Shown: positions 17,003 to 25,992, numbered from the stretch's first letter. The stretch is DNA of 64,000 nt from Microbacterium sp. LWO13-1.2 (GCF_038397725.1 NZ_CP151634.1:248001-312000); one strand, 5' to 3'. Made by a program: numbers and translations. The notes: generated from the sequence alone by a model not told the origin.

Positions 17003-18499
17003 TCAGCACTCGATGACGTTGACTGCGAGGCCGCCCTCGCTGGTCTCCTTGTACTTCGTCGACATGTCCAGCCCGGTCTGCCGCATCGTCTCGACGACGG
17101 CATCCAGCGATACGTAGTGCGAGCCGTCCCCGCGCAGCGCGAGCCGCGCCGCCGTCACCGCGGTCGATGCGGCGATCGCGTTCCGCTCGATGCACGGGAT
17201 CTGCACGAGCCCGCCGATCGGGTCGCAGGTGAGCCCGAGGTGGTGCTCCATCGCGATCTCGGCGGCGTTCTCGATCTGGCGGTTCGTGCCGCCCATCACC
17301 GCGGTCAGGCCACCGGCGGCCATCGCGCATGCGGATCCCACTTCGGCCTGGCATCCGCCCTCCGCTCCCGAGATCGAGGCATTCGCCTTGAACAAGGACC
17401 CGAGCGCGGTCGCGGTGAGCAGGAAACGACGGATGCCACGGCGACGGTTCGCCTCGGCGACGAGGTCGTCATCGGCGCTGGACGCCGCCGTCTCCAGGGC
17501 TCGCGTCCCATCGAAGCCGAGCAACGCGCTGCCGACGAGTTCGCCGTAGGGCGTCACCGCGTTTCCCGCGCCGAGGCCCGAGTCGGCCAGGAAGCGCCAC
17601 CAGTACATCGCCACGGCGGGAAGGATGCCGGCCGCGCCGTTCGTGGGGGCAGTGACGACTCGGCCGCCGGCCGCGTTCTCCTCGTTCACGGCGAGCGCGA
17701 ATGCACCCAGCCATTCGCCGGGGAGTTCACGGTGTCCGCCGGACTCGGCCTCCTCGAGCTGCGCGCGGATCGTGCCGGCGCGGCGCTTCACTCTGAGCAT
17801 GCCCGGCAGAGTCCCGTCGGCGCGCAGACCCGCGTCGACGCACGACGCCATCGCATCCCAGATCGCATCGAGTCCGGCAGCGACCTCTTCTTCTGTGCGC
17901 AGTGCGGTCTCGTTCAGCCTGGCGACCTCGGCGATCGAGAGGCCGTGTTCGTCGCAGAGGGCGAGCAGCGACGCGGCATCCGCGTAGGAGTACGGGAACG
18001 CGCTCGTGGCGAGCTTCGCCTCTTCGCCGTCACGGCGGATGAAGCCGCCGCCGATCGAGTAATAGGTCTCCTCGGCCACCACGTCGTTCTCGGCATCCCA
18101 GGCAGTGATCGTCATCGCGTTCGGATGGCCGGGAAGCCGCGTGCGAGGGGCGAAGACGATGTCGTCTTTCGTGAAGGGGACGTCATGGACGCCGTCGAGG
18201 CGGAGCAGCGCGCCGGGGCGCAGGTCGGTCCAGGCCGCCCGCACGTCCGCAGGGTCGCAGGATTCCGGGGCGAGGCCGCGGAGACCGGCCACGACGGCAT
18301 CCGGGGTTCCGTGTCCGATCCCGGTCGCGCCGAGCGAGCCGAACAGCGTGCATCCCACGCGAGCGACGCGGGTGAGCACCTCCATCGCGCTCAGGCGTCG
18401 AGTGAAGTCGAGGGCGGCCCGCATCGGTCCGACCGTATGGGAGCTCGAGGGCCCCACTCCGATGGAGAACAGGTCGAAGGCCGAGACGTACGCAGTCAC
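17003..18499 (-). CDS. sdaA: L-serine ammonia-lyase, iron-sulphur dependent
   Basis: 498 residues, single-chain SdaA type and slightly longer than usual. The N-terminal beta domain begins FDLFSIGVGPSSSHTVGPMR. The C-terminal alpha domain carries the Fe-S cysteines in GGCQAEVGSACAMAAGG and LTCDPIGGLVQIPC, and ends with KYKETSEGGLAVNVIEC, where the terminal Cys is the family's tail. It deaminates L-serine to pyruvate and ammonia. The start is GTG at 18499. It is divergent from the next gene with a 68-base gap. Confidence 0.95.
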   Translation of the reverse strand: MTAYVSAFDLFSIGVGPSSSHTVGPMRAALDFTRRLSAMEVLTRVARVGCTLFGSLGATGIGHGTPDAVVAGLRGLAPESCDPADVRAAWTDLRPGALLRLDGVHDVPFTKDDIVFAPRTRLPGHPNAMTITAWDAENDVVAEETYYSIGGGFIRRDGEEAKLATSAFPYSYADAASLLALCDEHGLSIAEVARLNETALRTEEEVAAGLDAIWDAMASCVDAGLRADGTLPGMLRVKRRAGTIRAQLEEAESGGHRELPGEWLGAFALAVNEENAAGGRVVTAPTNGAAGILPAVAMYWWRFLADSGLGAGNAVTPYGELVGSALLGFDGTRALETAASSADDDLVAEANRRRGIRRFLLTATALGSLFKANASISGAEGGCQAEVGSACAMAAGGLTAVMGGTNRQIENAAEIAMEHHLGLTCDPIGGLVQIPCIERNAIAASTAVTAARLALRGDGSHYVSLDAVVETMRQTGLDMSTKYKETSEGGLAVNVIEC

Positions 18500-18567
18500 T
18501 TCATAAGGCTACGCCCCTCAGGGCGGCATCGCCCGGCCGAGCGCCGACTGCCCGCTACGCTGTGGGC

Positions 18568-19203
18568 GTGAGTGACGACACCGGCATCCTTCTGTTCCTC
18601 GGCATCGGCACGGTCATCCTGATCGGGATCGTCGTGTTCGGCCTTCTGAGTTCACGGCGGAAGAAGAACGCGCAGACGCGCTCGTGGACCGTGCGGACCG
18701 AGTGGATCGGCGACCAGCCGTACCTCGCGAGCACTGATCTGACACAAGACGACAAACGTCAGGAGGAGCTGTTCCGCCTGACGTACACGATCGGTGGAGT
18801 GCTGCCGATGACGCTTCCCGATGAGAACGGCGACCCGGTCGAGCGCGACCTGCGAGTCTCGCGGATCGGCCGGAGCCTGCGCGGCGGATGGCCTCAGGCG
18901 CAGCTGGGGCTCACCGCGTATTTCGCCGAGTGGGAGAACAGCGAGTTCCCGGCGACCTTCCCGGTCAAGGCGTCGGACAAGGTCGTGTCGATCACGATGG
19001 ATGCCGACGGCGTCGCCGCGCGGGATGCCGCCGGCGCAGTCGTGTGGTCTTCGCCGTGGAGCTCTCTCCTCTTCTCGAATGGGCCGGATATCGTCCTGTC
19101 CGACGGCGCCGCCCACACGCTCCGGATCGAGACTCCCGAGGAGCATCCCGAGCTCGAGGAGATCCTGATCAAATACGGCACCCTGAAGCAGATGCACTTC
19201 TGA
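18568..19203 (+). CDS. Membrane-anchored hypothetical protein
   Basis: 211 residues from the GTG at 18568. One N-terminal membrane segment (ILLFLGIGTVILIGIVVFGL) is followed by a basic stop-transfer RRKKN, then a mostly beta cytoplasmic domain of about 165 residues with LRVSRIGRSLRGGWPQAQLG and VVWSSPWSSLLF. TACGCT 8 bases upstream could be a -10 box of a leaderless message. I recognise no named family; a PH-like fold is possible but unproven. Confidence 0.65.
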   Translation: MSDDTGILLFLGIGTVILIGIVVFGLLSSRRKKNAQTRSWTVRTEWIGDQPYLASTDLTQDDKRQEELFRLTYTIGGVLPMTLPDENGDPVERDLRVSRIGRSLRGGWPQAQLGLTAYFAEWENSEFPATFPVKASDKVVSITMDADGVAARDAAGAVVWSSPWSSLLFSNGPDIVLSDGAAHTLRIETPEEHPELEEILIKYGTLKQMHF

Positions 19204-19297
19204 GCGACGGCCGTCGCGGCCATCCGTCAACCCCCTTGGCCGGGGCGAGCCCTCGACGCATGCTGTCGTCACCAGGCCGCAAGACCAAGGAGCGATC

Positions 19298-19840
19298 ATG
19301 ACGAACAGTGCAGCCCCGCAGGAGCAGAGCGATCCGGCGGAGGGGCCGACATCAGCCCCCGCCGCAGAGCCAGCACCCGCACCGCAGACGGAGGAGCGGA
19401 CAACCGCCCCGGCCGCGGCAGACCCATCATCCACTCCGACTGCGGACGAACCGTCGGATGCGCCAGCAGTCGACGAGGCCACGACCGCCGAGTCCGCGAC
19501 CGACACATCGCCAGCGACGGAGCCGACGACGGACGAGTCGACGGCGGAACCGGCGACGGACGAGTCGGTAACCGAAGCGCCAGCTGCAGGCGAGTCGACG
19601 ACGGAACCGGCGACGGACGAGTCGGCAACCGAAGCACCAACGGAGCCGGCGACGAACGCCACTTCCACGACCGAAGAGCCGACCACCGAGCAGTTGCAGG
19701 AGCCGAGCACCGAGAAGGAACCCAGCGAAGAGCCGAAGGCTCCGGCGAAGAAGGAGCGTCCCGAGCCTGACCACGAAGCGGTGGGAATCGGCGTGGTCGG
19801 ACGACCGCAATTCGATCCGGACGACATCACCCCGGGGTGA
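19298..19840 (+). CDS. Acidic, repetitive, disordered protein
   Basis: 180 residues built almost wholly of Thr, Glu, Pro, Ala, Ser and Asp. Degenerate repeats of the kind E-S-T-T-E-P-A-T-D-E-S run through the centre, then a short basic patch (KAPAKKERPEPD) and a hydrophobic end (VGIGVVGRPQFDPDDITPG). It has no signal peptide and no membrane segment, so it is a cytoplasmic disordered protein if expressed. It has a good ribosome site (AAGGAG, 7 bases spacing) and codon use typical of the genome, so it is likely real. The conserved-looking tail may be the functional part. Confidence 0.65.
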   Translation: MTNSAAPQEQSDPAEGPTSAPAAEPAPAPQTEERTTAPAAADPSSTPTADEPSDAPAVDEATTAESATDTSPATEPTTDESTAEPATDESVTEAPAAGESTTEPATDESATEAPTEPATNATSTTEEPTTEQLQEPSTEKEPSEEPKAPAKKERPEPDHEAVGIGVVGRPQFDPDDITPG

Positions 19841-19884
19841 CCCCGCTGAGCACCCCGGGTCGCTGAGCGTGCCGCAGCGCGCGG

Positions 19885-21465
19885 TCAGACGCGGGTGCGG
19901 GTGAGTGTGTCGAGGGTGGCGCGTGGGGTGCGCCATCGCTGTGCGGGGTCCCACCAGCCGGGTCCGCGGATCTGTGGGATGCCGCCGATCATGCGGATCT
20001 CCCATCCGGATCTGTCGAGGGTGCGGTGGTGGTGCCAGCACAGCGGCACCCCGTTGTCGGTGTGGGTCGGTCCGCCGCGGGCGTGTTCGGTCACGTGGTG
20101 GATCTCGCACCAGGATGCCGGGACGTGGCAGCCCGGGATGAGGCATTCTTTGTCGCGGAGCACGATCGCCCGACGTTGGTGGACGGTGAAGACCCGGTCG
20201 GTGACGCTGATCCCGACGATGCGGCCCTCGTCGAACAAGACGCGTTGGATCGTACCCGTGCAGGCGGTGTGGGAGGCGACGGATGCCGAGACCGGGGCGT
20301 CAACGCCGGGGATCGTCGCCCAACCGGCCGCGAATCCCGCTCCGGCGCCGGTGTCGCTGTTGACGCCGCTGTCGGTGTTGGTGCCGCTGTCCGGCACAGG
20401 GAGCGCGTCTGCGGCTGATCCGACTGCGAACTTCGCACCGTCGCCCGTGGCGAAGGTGGCAGCGTCGACGTGCACCACGAGAGTCGGCGCCGCCCCACCC
20501 AGGCTGGGCATCTCGTCGTGGCGGGCCGCGATGCCCAAGGCCGCGGCGAGGGCGTCGTGCTGCTTCTGCGCGCGGGTGCGCGGATCGATCACGTTCCTCG
20601 GGTCCGAGTTGAACGGATCCAGACCGTCACTAGCCCCGTCGATCTCGTCGGAGGGGCGGAACATCACACCCAAGTCGGCCGGGCCTGCTGTCTTCGGGTT
20701 CAGTTGCGCGTCGAAGATCAACTGCATCTGCGCGTAGACCTCGGGCAGCATGTTCCCCCAGACCGGGTAGGTCCCGTTGCGGAGCCTCCCGACCGTGAAG
20801 GACCGGTTCTGCGATGCCTCCGCCTCCGACGGCGCGGACCCATCCGGATCCAGATACAGGGCGATCAGCTGCGCGAACTGCTTCAGATCCTCCGGCGTCG
20901 CCGGAGGCGCCACATCAGCGGGCACAGTATCGGCATCTGCCCGCTCGCCGAAGTCGGCATCGGCGGCGGCACCGGCGAGGACGTACCCGCGGGCCTGGCC
21001 GGCGAGTTCGACATCCGCCCGCAACCGATCAGCCGTCCCGATCCGGACCCCCGCCCGTTCGATCGGACCGGTCGCCGCCAGCAGCCCGGCGATCCCGATC
21101 GTCCCGCCGAGCATCGCGCCGCGCAGTGCGGGCCACCGGGACGGCAATCGTGCACCTGAGGTGAGTTCCACATCACGGTGCACCATGTCCGCGGCCTTCA
21201 CCACCCGGGCAGCCCCCGGTGCGTCGACCCGCAGCACCCGCTGCAGCAGTTCGTTCATGTTCCGGCATCCGAAGCCGTCCGGGAAACCCGGTTCTGCACC
21301 TGCCGTCGTCTCCACCACGACCGCCTCGATGCGGCGGAACGCCTCCCCGGCGACGCGAAGAACATGCATCCGGTCGGCATCCGACAGTGCCCCGAGAGCA
21401 TCCGCACTCAGCACCTGATCGAGGTCGTCGACGACCTGATCGAGGAGAGGTATGGGGTTGTTCAT
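19885..21465 (-). CDS. DUF222 / HNH-nuclease (13E12 repeat family) protein
   Basis: 526 residues from the ATG at 21465. An N-terminal DUF222 helical domain (RVAGEAFRRIEAVVVETTA, SGARLPSRWPAL) is followed by a Ser/Thr/Gly/Asp-rich linker and a C-terminal HNH domain: RDKECLIPGC, CEIHHVTEHARGG, NGVPLCWHHH. Such proteins are abundant in actinobacteria, often in many copies; their role is unclear and autonomous mobility is unproven. GGAGG lies only one base before this ATG, so the exact start is uncertain. Confidence 0.88.
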   Translation of the reverse strand: MNNPIPLLDQVVDDLDQVLSADALGALSDADRMHVLRVAGEAFRRIEAVVVETTAGAEPGFPDGFGCRNMNELLQRVLRVDAPGAARVVKAADMVHRDVELTSGARLPSRWPALRGAMLGGTIGIAGLLAATGPIERAGVRIGTADRLRADVELAGQARGYVLAGAAADADFGERADADTVPADVAPPATPEDLKQFAQLIALYLDPDGSAPSEAEASQNRSFTVGRLRNGTYPVWGNMLPEVYAQMQLIFDAQLNPKTAGPADLGVMFRPSDEIDGASDGLDPFNSDPRNVIDPRTRAQKQHDALAAALGIAARHDEMPSLGGAAPTLVVHVDAATFATGDGAKFAVGSAADALPVPDSGTNTDSGVNSDTGAGAGFAAGWATIPGVDAPVSASVASHTACTGTIQRVLFDEGRIVGISVTDRVFTVHQRRAIVLRDKECLIPGCHVPASWCEIHHVTEHARGGPTHTDNGVPLCWHHHRTLDRSGWEIRMIGGIPQIRGPGWWDPAQRWRTPRATLDTLTRTRV

Positions 21466-21651
21466 ACCTCCATTCAACAGGGGGCCACCGACATTCAGAC
21501 CCGAAAAGAAGCAGATCAGAGAAACTTTTTCGATTTCCTTGGAGTCGAGCACCACCGGTCAGGTAGTCGGTCCCACTCCGCCGCCGCGAGGGGTCGAGGG
21601 CGGCCAGCATCGGTCCGACCCGACGATCGGAATGTCGCGCGACGACGCATC

Positions 21652-21678
21652 CGTCACATTCTGCGCGCCCCATCCGTC
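21652..21678 (+). promoter_or_regulatory. ECF41-type promoter of the CMD gene
   Basis: CGTCACA at 21652-21658, a spacer of exactly 16 bases, then CGTC at 21675-21678. The published ECF41 target motif is TGTCACA-N16-CGTC, so only the first base differs. It lies 55 bases before a carboxymuconolactone-decarboxylase-family gene that is itself followed by an ECF41-like sigma factor gene, the canonical arrangement for this group. Confidence 0.75.
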
Positions 21679-21732
21679 TTCTCTATGAAGAGGTTCACCG
21701 GACGGCGCACAACCGACGAACAGGAGAAACCC

Positions 21733-22230
21733 ATGATCATCACCGAAGCCCCCATCGACGCAGATGCGATCGTCACCCACAAGGCGCGGATGCCGCATCC
21801 GGCTTTCGTGCTTGAAGGAGGAATCGACGCGATCAGCAGCATCAACCGCGCCGCGCAGTCATCCGGCGTCCCGGAGTCACTGCTGCATCTCGTCGCGCTG
21901 CGGGCGAGCCAGATCAACGGTTGCAGCTGGTGCGTCGTCGACCACGCCCGTCAGGTGCTCGAGGACGGTGCTTCCCATGAGCGCGTCCATGCCGTCGCCG
22001 CTTGGCGGGACGCGCCGTATTTCAGCGCCAAGGAGCGCGCCGTGCTCGAGTTCACCGAGGTCCTCACCCGCCTCGCCGATCACCACGACCCGATCTCGGA
22101 TGAGCTCTGGGAGGAGATGACGAGCCATTTCGATCGCAGGCAGATCTCCGGGCTGCTCTTCGAGATCGGCGCGATCAATGTGTGGAATCGCATCAATGCG
22201 GCGATCCGGCAGCCGGCCGGCGCCCACTGA
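21733..22230 (+). CDS. Carboxymuconolactone decarboxylase / AhpD-like protein
   Basis: 165 residues from the ATG at 21733 with AGGAG upstream. The CMD/AhpD redox motif is present as ASQINGCSWCVVDHARQ, with both cysteines of the CxxC-type pair and the following His. Proteins of this group act as alkyl-hydroperoxidase-like thiol oxidoreductases. It is the typical partner of ECF41 sigma factors, and its promoter matches their consensus, so it is probably the direct target of the sigma factor encoded 28 bases downstream. Confidence 0.9.
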   Translation: MIITEAPIDADAIVTHKARMPHPAFVLEGGIDAISSINRAAQSSGVPESLLHLVALRASQINGCSWCVVDHARQVLEDGASHERVHAVAAWRDAPYFSAKERAVLEFTEVLTRLADHHDPISDELWEEMTSHFDRRQISGLLFEIGAINVWNRINAAIRQPAGAH

Positions 22231-22258
22231 CCGGTAGCTTGCGAGCGGAGAGGTGCAC

Positions 22259-23098
22259 ATGCAGACGACCGACCTCGGCGAGACGTTCGAGACCCACCGG
22301 CGATATCTGACCGCCGTCGCCTATCGGATGCTCGGCTCGCACGCCGACGCCGAGGACGCCGTGCAGGAGGCGTGGCTCCGCGTCGCCCGCGCCACCCCCG
22401 AGGTCGACGATCTGCGTGCCTGGCTCACGCGGGTCGTCAGCCGGATCTGCCTCGACCAGCTGCGCTCCCGCTCGCGGCGGCAGGAGAACCCGCTCGATCT
22501 GCTTCCGGAGGCGGAGCGGAGCCCCGACGAGTCCGACCCGGTCGTGCGCGCCGAGAGCGCCGACCGGGTCGGTTACGCCCTCATGCTGGTGCTCGAGCAG
22601 CTGACACCCGATGAGCGCCTCGCCTATGTGCTGCATGACGTGTTCGGCTTGTCGTTCGACGAGGTCGCGCCGATCGTGGACCGGACGACGCCCGCCGCCC
22701 GCAAGCTGGCCAGCCGGGCGCGCGACCGCGTGCGCGGGGCTGCCCCCGGCGACCCTCAGCAGGCGGCGACCCGCGAACAACGGCGGGCGGTCGTGGATGC
22801 GTTCCTCGCGGCCGCGCGGACCGGAGACTTCGCCGGGCTGCTGGCGGTGCTGCACCCGGATGTGGAGTTCCGCGTCGATCAGGGCGCTGACGGCATCCGT
22901 ATCGTCCGCGGTGCAGAGAGCGTCGCCTCGAGCGCCGCCGCCTACCACCGCTACGCGGCGGGCTTCGACTTCGAGATCGTCGAACTCGCCACCGGTTTCG
23001 CTGTGGTCGCGATCTCCGACGGCGTCCCGGAATCCCTCCTCCTGTTCACCTCGGAGGGAGATCGCATCGTGGCCATGGAGACCCGCCTGATCCGCTGA
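22259..23098 (+). CDS. ECF41/SigJ-like sigma factor with C-terminal SnoaL domain
   Basis: 279 residues from the ATG at 22259. Region 2 (YLTAVAYRMLGSHADAEDAVQ), region 4 (LTPDERLAYVLHDVFGLSFDEVA) and a C-terminal NTF2/SnoaL-like domain of about 110 residues (VDAFLAAARTGDFAGLLAVL) follow in order. In ECF41 sigma factors the fused domain replaces an anti-sigma factor and tunes activity. The linker LLPEAE and the DQGADG stretch are divergent versions of the usual WLPEP and DGGG motifs. No anti-sigma gene is adjacent. Confidence 0.9.
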   Translation: MQTTDLGETFETHRRYLTAVAYRMLGSHADAEDAVQEAWLRVARATPEVDDLRAWLTRVVSRICLDQLRSRSRRQENPLDLLPEAERSPDESDPVVRAESADRVGYALMLVLEQLTPDERLAYVLHDVFGLSFDEVAPIVDRTTPAARKLASRARDRVRGAAPGDPQQAATREQRRAVVDAFLAAARTGDFAGLLAVLHPDVEFRVDQGADGIRIVRGAESVASSAAAYHRYAAGFDFEIVELATGFAVVAISDGVPESLLLFTSEGDRIVAMETRLIR

Positions 23099-23125
23099 CG
23101 CAGAGCCGGCTGACGAGGACAGGGG

Positions 23126-24856
23126 CTACTCCACGAGCTTGCCCACCGTGTCGACGTCGCGCATGAGCTCGGCGATCTCGTCGGGGATCGGCGGGATCGA
23201 CTCGCGCGTCACACCCGTGCGCGGCGACCAGACGAGGTTCACCTGCAGCGCCGGATCGGTCTCGGGATAGTCGCTGCGGTTGTGGCATCCGCGGGTCTCC
23301 CGCCGCTCGAGGGCCGCCTCCATCGTGGCCCGGGCGGCGAGCGCCGACGCCTTCAGATCGAACGCATGCGCGAGATCCTGGAACCCGGCGATGTCCGGGT
23401 GGATTCCGATGTCGGCCATCCGCGCTTCGATCGCGTCGAGCTCGGCGAGCCCCGCGAGCAGCCCCTCCTCGGATCGCACCACGCCTGCATGCAACGTCAT
23501 GGTGTTGCGGATCGCGCGCTGCAAGGCACGGACGTTCTCCCTCCCATCCGCAGCGAGCAGGTCATCGACCTCTGCACGGGCAGCCGCCACGGCGACAGCA
23601 GATCGCCGCTGCGCATCCAATCCAGCAGCATGCGCCATCGCTGCCTGCCCCACCAGACGGCCGTAGACGAGCAACTCGATGAGCGAGTTGCCGCCGAGGC
23701 GATTCGCACCGTGCAGGCCGCTCGAGGCCTCCCCGATCGCATACAGGCCCTCGACGTCGGTCCGGTGGTCTTCCGGGCGCACCCAGACGCCGCCCATCGA
23801 GTAGTGGGCGGTCGGCGCGATCTCGATCGGGTCCGTGGTGATGTCGAGCATCTGCAGCTCGAGCATCGTCTGGTAGACGCGCGGCAGTCGCGACATGATC
23901 GTCTCGCGCGGGAGGTGCGACACGTCGAGCCAGACGCCGCCGTTCTCGGTACCGCGCCCCTCGGCGATCTCGGTGTAGGCGGCGAGCGCGACGCGGTCCC
24001 GGGTCGACAGCTCCATCCGCTCCGGATCGTACTTCTCCATGAACCGCTCGCCGAGTGCGTTGCGCAGGATGCCGCCTTCACCGCGCGCCGCCTCGGAGAT
24101 CAGGGTTCCCGCTGCGTTCTCGGGCTCGATGATCCCGGACGGATGGAACTGCACGAGCTCAGGGTCGCGCAGCCGCGCCCCGGCCTCGACAGCGAGGCGG
24201 AAGGAGTCGCCGGTGTTCTCGTCACGACGAGAAGACGTGCGCCGCCAGATGCGGTTGTGGCCGCCGGCGGCCAGGATGACGGCATCCGCGTGGATCAGGT
24301 AGCGAGTGCCGTCGCTCTGATCGAAGCCGTACGCGCCGAACACGACGTTGTCGCGGACGAGCAGACGTGTGATGTAGACGTGGTCGAGGATCGGCACGTG
24401 CAGCTGCTCGGCCCGGCGCACCAGGGAACGCTGGATCTCGAGGCCGGTGTAGTCCCCGGCGAACGCGGTGCGCCGGAAGGTGTGCGCGCCGAAGAAGCGC
24501 TGCGAGATGCGTCCGTCGTCTTCGCGGGCGAAGTCCATGCCGTAGCGCTCGAGGTCGCGGATGCCGCGTTCCGCGCCCTTCGCGACGATCTCGACCGTGT
24601 GCGGATTGGCGAGGAGGTAGCTCTCCTTGATCGTGTCGGCGGCGTGCTGCTGCCAGCTGTCCTCGGCATCCATGGTGCCGAGCGCGGCATTGATGCCACC
24701 GGCAGCGAGTGCAGTGTGCGCATCCTGCCGCGGCCGCTTGCCGACCGCCAGAACGTCGACGCCCCGCTCAGCTACTTCGATCGCCGCGCGCAGGCCCGAA
24801 CCCCCTGTTCCGATGACGAGGACGGAGGTGGAGATCTGTCGTTCACGTGTGCTCAT
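23126..24856 (-). CDS. FAD-binding fumarate reductase/succinate dehydrogenase-type flavoprotein
   Basis: 576 residues from the ATG at 24856, preceded by GGAGG. The FAD fold begins VLVIGTGGSGLRAAIEVAERG; ALAAGGINAALG is the flavin-attachment-type segment; HYSMGGVWV and GEASSGLHGANRLGGNSLIE are conserved capping and C-terminal FAD motifs. The family includes SdhA, FrdA and L-aspartate oxidase. No iron-sulphur or membrane subunit and no nadA/nadC is next to it. The substrate is therefore unclear: a soluble dicarboxylate oxidoreductase is most likely. It is divergent from a LysR regulator, which probably controls it. Confidence 0.85.
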   Translation of the reverse strand: MSTRERQISTSVLVIGTGGSGLRAAIEVAERGVDVLAVGKRPRQDAHTALAAGGINAALGTMDAEDSWQQHAADTIKESYLLANPHTVEIVAKGAERGIRDLERYGMDFAREDDGRISQRFFGAHTFRRTAFAGDYTGLEIQRSLVRRAEQLHVPILDHVYITRLLVRDNVVFGAYGFDQSDGTRYLIHADAVILAAGGHNRIWRRTSSRRDENTGDSFRLAVEAGARLRDPELVQFHPSGIIEPENAAGTLISEAARGEGGILRNALGERFMEKYDPERMELSTRDRVALAAYTEIAEGRGTENGGVWLDVSHLPRETIMSRLPRVYQTMLELQMLDITTDPIEIAPTAHYSMGGVWVRPEDHRTDVEGLYAIGEASSGLHGANRLGGNSLIELLVYGRLVGQAAMAHAAGLDAQRRSAVAVAAARAEVDDLLAADGRENVRALQRAIRNTMTLHAGVVRSEEGLLAGLAELDAIEARMADIGIHPDIAGFQDLAHAFDLKASALAARATMEAALERRETRGCHNRSDYPETDPALQVNLVWSPRTGVTRESIPPIPDEIAELMRDVDTVGKLVE

Positions 24857-24890
24857 ATCCTCCACGCTAGGAACCCTGTGGTGATAACTC

Positions 24891-24900
24891 CAATGCATTG
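24891..24900. promoter_or_regulatory. Probable LysR-type operator
   Basis: CAATGCATTG is a perfect 10-base palindrome midway between the divergent flavoprotein and lysR starts. For lysR, TTGTTC (24898-24903) and TAGACT (24922-24927) form a promoter with an 18-base spacer. The operator overlaps that -35 box, suiting autoregulation. TAGACT lies 6 bases before the lysR ATG, so this message may be leaderless. Confidence 0.5.
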
Positions 24901-24933
24901 TTCGGCTTGATTCGATAGCTGTAGACTATTCTC

Positions 24934-25866
24934 ATGAATCTGGAGCAGCTCCGCGGGTTCGTCCGCGTCGCCCAGCTCGGGCACTTCACCCGGGCCGCCG
25001 AGGACCTCCATCTGGCCCAGCCTTCGCTGAGCCGGCAGATCTCGACGCTCGAACAGGAGCTCGGGGCCGCGCTCTTCCACCGCGCACGCGGACATATCTC
25101 GCTCACTCCCGCCGGCGAAGCGCTGATGCCCCGCGCGCAGCGGATGCTCGCCGAGGCCGATGCCATCAAAGAGGAGATGAGCGACCTCGCCGGACTCCGA
25201 CGAGGAAAAGTGCGTCTCGGCGCCACTCCTACCCTTTGCATCAGCCTCGTGCCCGAGGCGGTCGGGGCCTTCCACGAGATGCACCCCGGCATCGAGCTGC
25301 ATCTCTCCGAGGCCGGCTCCCGACTGCTCATCGAGCAACTCGCCGTCGGCGCGGTCGACATGGCGCTCATCACCGCCTCCGATGACCCGCCTGTCGCCGG
25401 CGTCAGCCTCACGAGAATGCCGCTGCTGTCCGAAGAGCTCGTCGTCGTGTCGTCCGCCGCCCGACCCCCGATCTCGGCGCAGGCGACGATCGCCTTGGAG
25501 CAGCTCGCCGAGCTCCCGCTGATCGCCTTCGACGAGAGCTACGACCTGCGTGCGACGACGGATGCCGCATTCCGCGCCGTCGGTCTCGCACCGACGCCGG
25601 TGCTGGAGGGCGCCGAGATGGACGCGGTGCTGCGGTTCGTCGAGCGCGGCCTGGGAGTCGCGGTCGTGCCGGCGATGGTGCTGCTCGATCGACCGGAACT
25701 GCGTTCGGTGCGGCTGGCGCATCCACTGATGACGCGGACGATCATCCTCGCCCATCGCACCGACGTGACGCCGACCGCCGCCGGTGCCGCCATGCGGCGG
25801 GTCATCGTCTCGACGGCCGCCGAGGTCGCACAACGCGACCCGGCCATCACGAGCCTGCTCGGCTAG
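24934..25866 (+). CDS. LysR-family transcriptional regulator
   Basis: 310 residues. The N-terminal winged helix is classical: MNLEQLRGFVRVAQLGHFTR, LHLAQPSLSRQISTLEQELG, LTPAGEALMPRA. The co-inducer domain follows from about residue 88 (VRLGATPTLCISLVPEAV). It is divergent from the flavoprotein gene, with a palindrome between, the standard LysR layout. The effector is unknown. Confidence 0.93.
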   Translation: MNLEQLRGFVRVAQLGHFTRAAEDLHLAQPSLSRQISTLEQELGAALFHRARGHISLTPAGEALMPRAQRMLAEADAIKEEMSDLAGLRRGKVRLGATPTLCISLVPEAVGAFHEMHPGIELHLSEAGSRLLIEQLAVGAVDMALITASDDPPVAGVSLTRMPLLSEELVVVSSAARPPISAQATIALEQLAELPLIAFDESYDLRATTDAAFRAVGLAPTPVLEGAEMDAVLRFVERGLGVAVVPAMVLLDRPELRSVRLAHPLMTRTIILAHRTDVTPTAAGAAMRRVIVSTAAEVAQRDPAITSLLG

Positions 25867-25879
25867 CCCGGAAAAGCAG

Positions 25880-25909
25880 AATTCCCCGCCACTTCCGTGA
25901 CGGGGAATT
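25880..25909. terminator. Bidirectional terminator between lysR and tRNA-Arg
   Basis: AATTCCCCG (25880-25888) pairs with CGGGGAATT (25901-25909). TTTCTG follows on the plus strand; on the minus strand CTGCTTTTCC follows. It lies between the convergent lysR gene and the tRNA-Arg gene. Confidence 0.75.
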
Positions 25910-25919
25910 TCTGATGATG

Positions 25920-25992
25920 TGCGCCCGAAGGGACTCGAACCCCTAACCTTCTGATCCGTAGTCAGATGCTCTATCCATTGAGCTACGGGCGC
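25920..25992 (-). tRNA. tRNA-Arg (anticodon ACG)
   Basis: Read on the minus strand, 73 bases fold as a standard cloverleaf: acceptor GCGCCCG/CGGGCGC, D-arm GCTC..GAGC, anticodon stem TCTGA/TCAGA with loop CTACGGA (anticodon ACG), T-arm AGGGG-TTCGAGT-CCCTT, and discriminator A. CCA is not encoded. Confidence 0.97.

Noticed and set aside
19470..19700. Regular repeats resembling a CRISPR array
   Set aside because: The periodicity comes from repeated Thr/Glu/Pro/Ala codons in an acidic coding region; units are degenerate and there are no unique spacers.
19885..21465. DUF222/HNH protein considered as a homing or mobile nuclease
   Set aside because: No flanking repeats, target duplication or intron/intein borders; the family is a common stand-alone actinobacterial protein.
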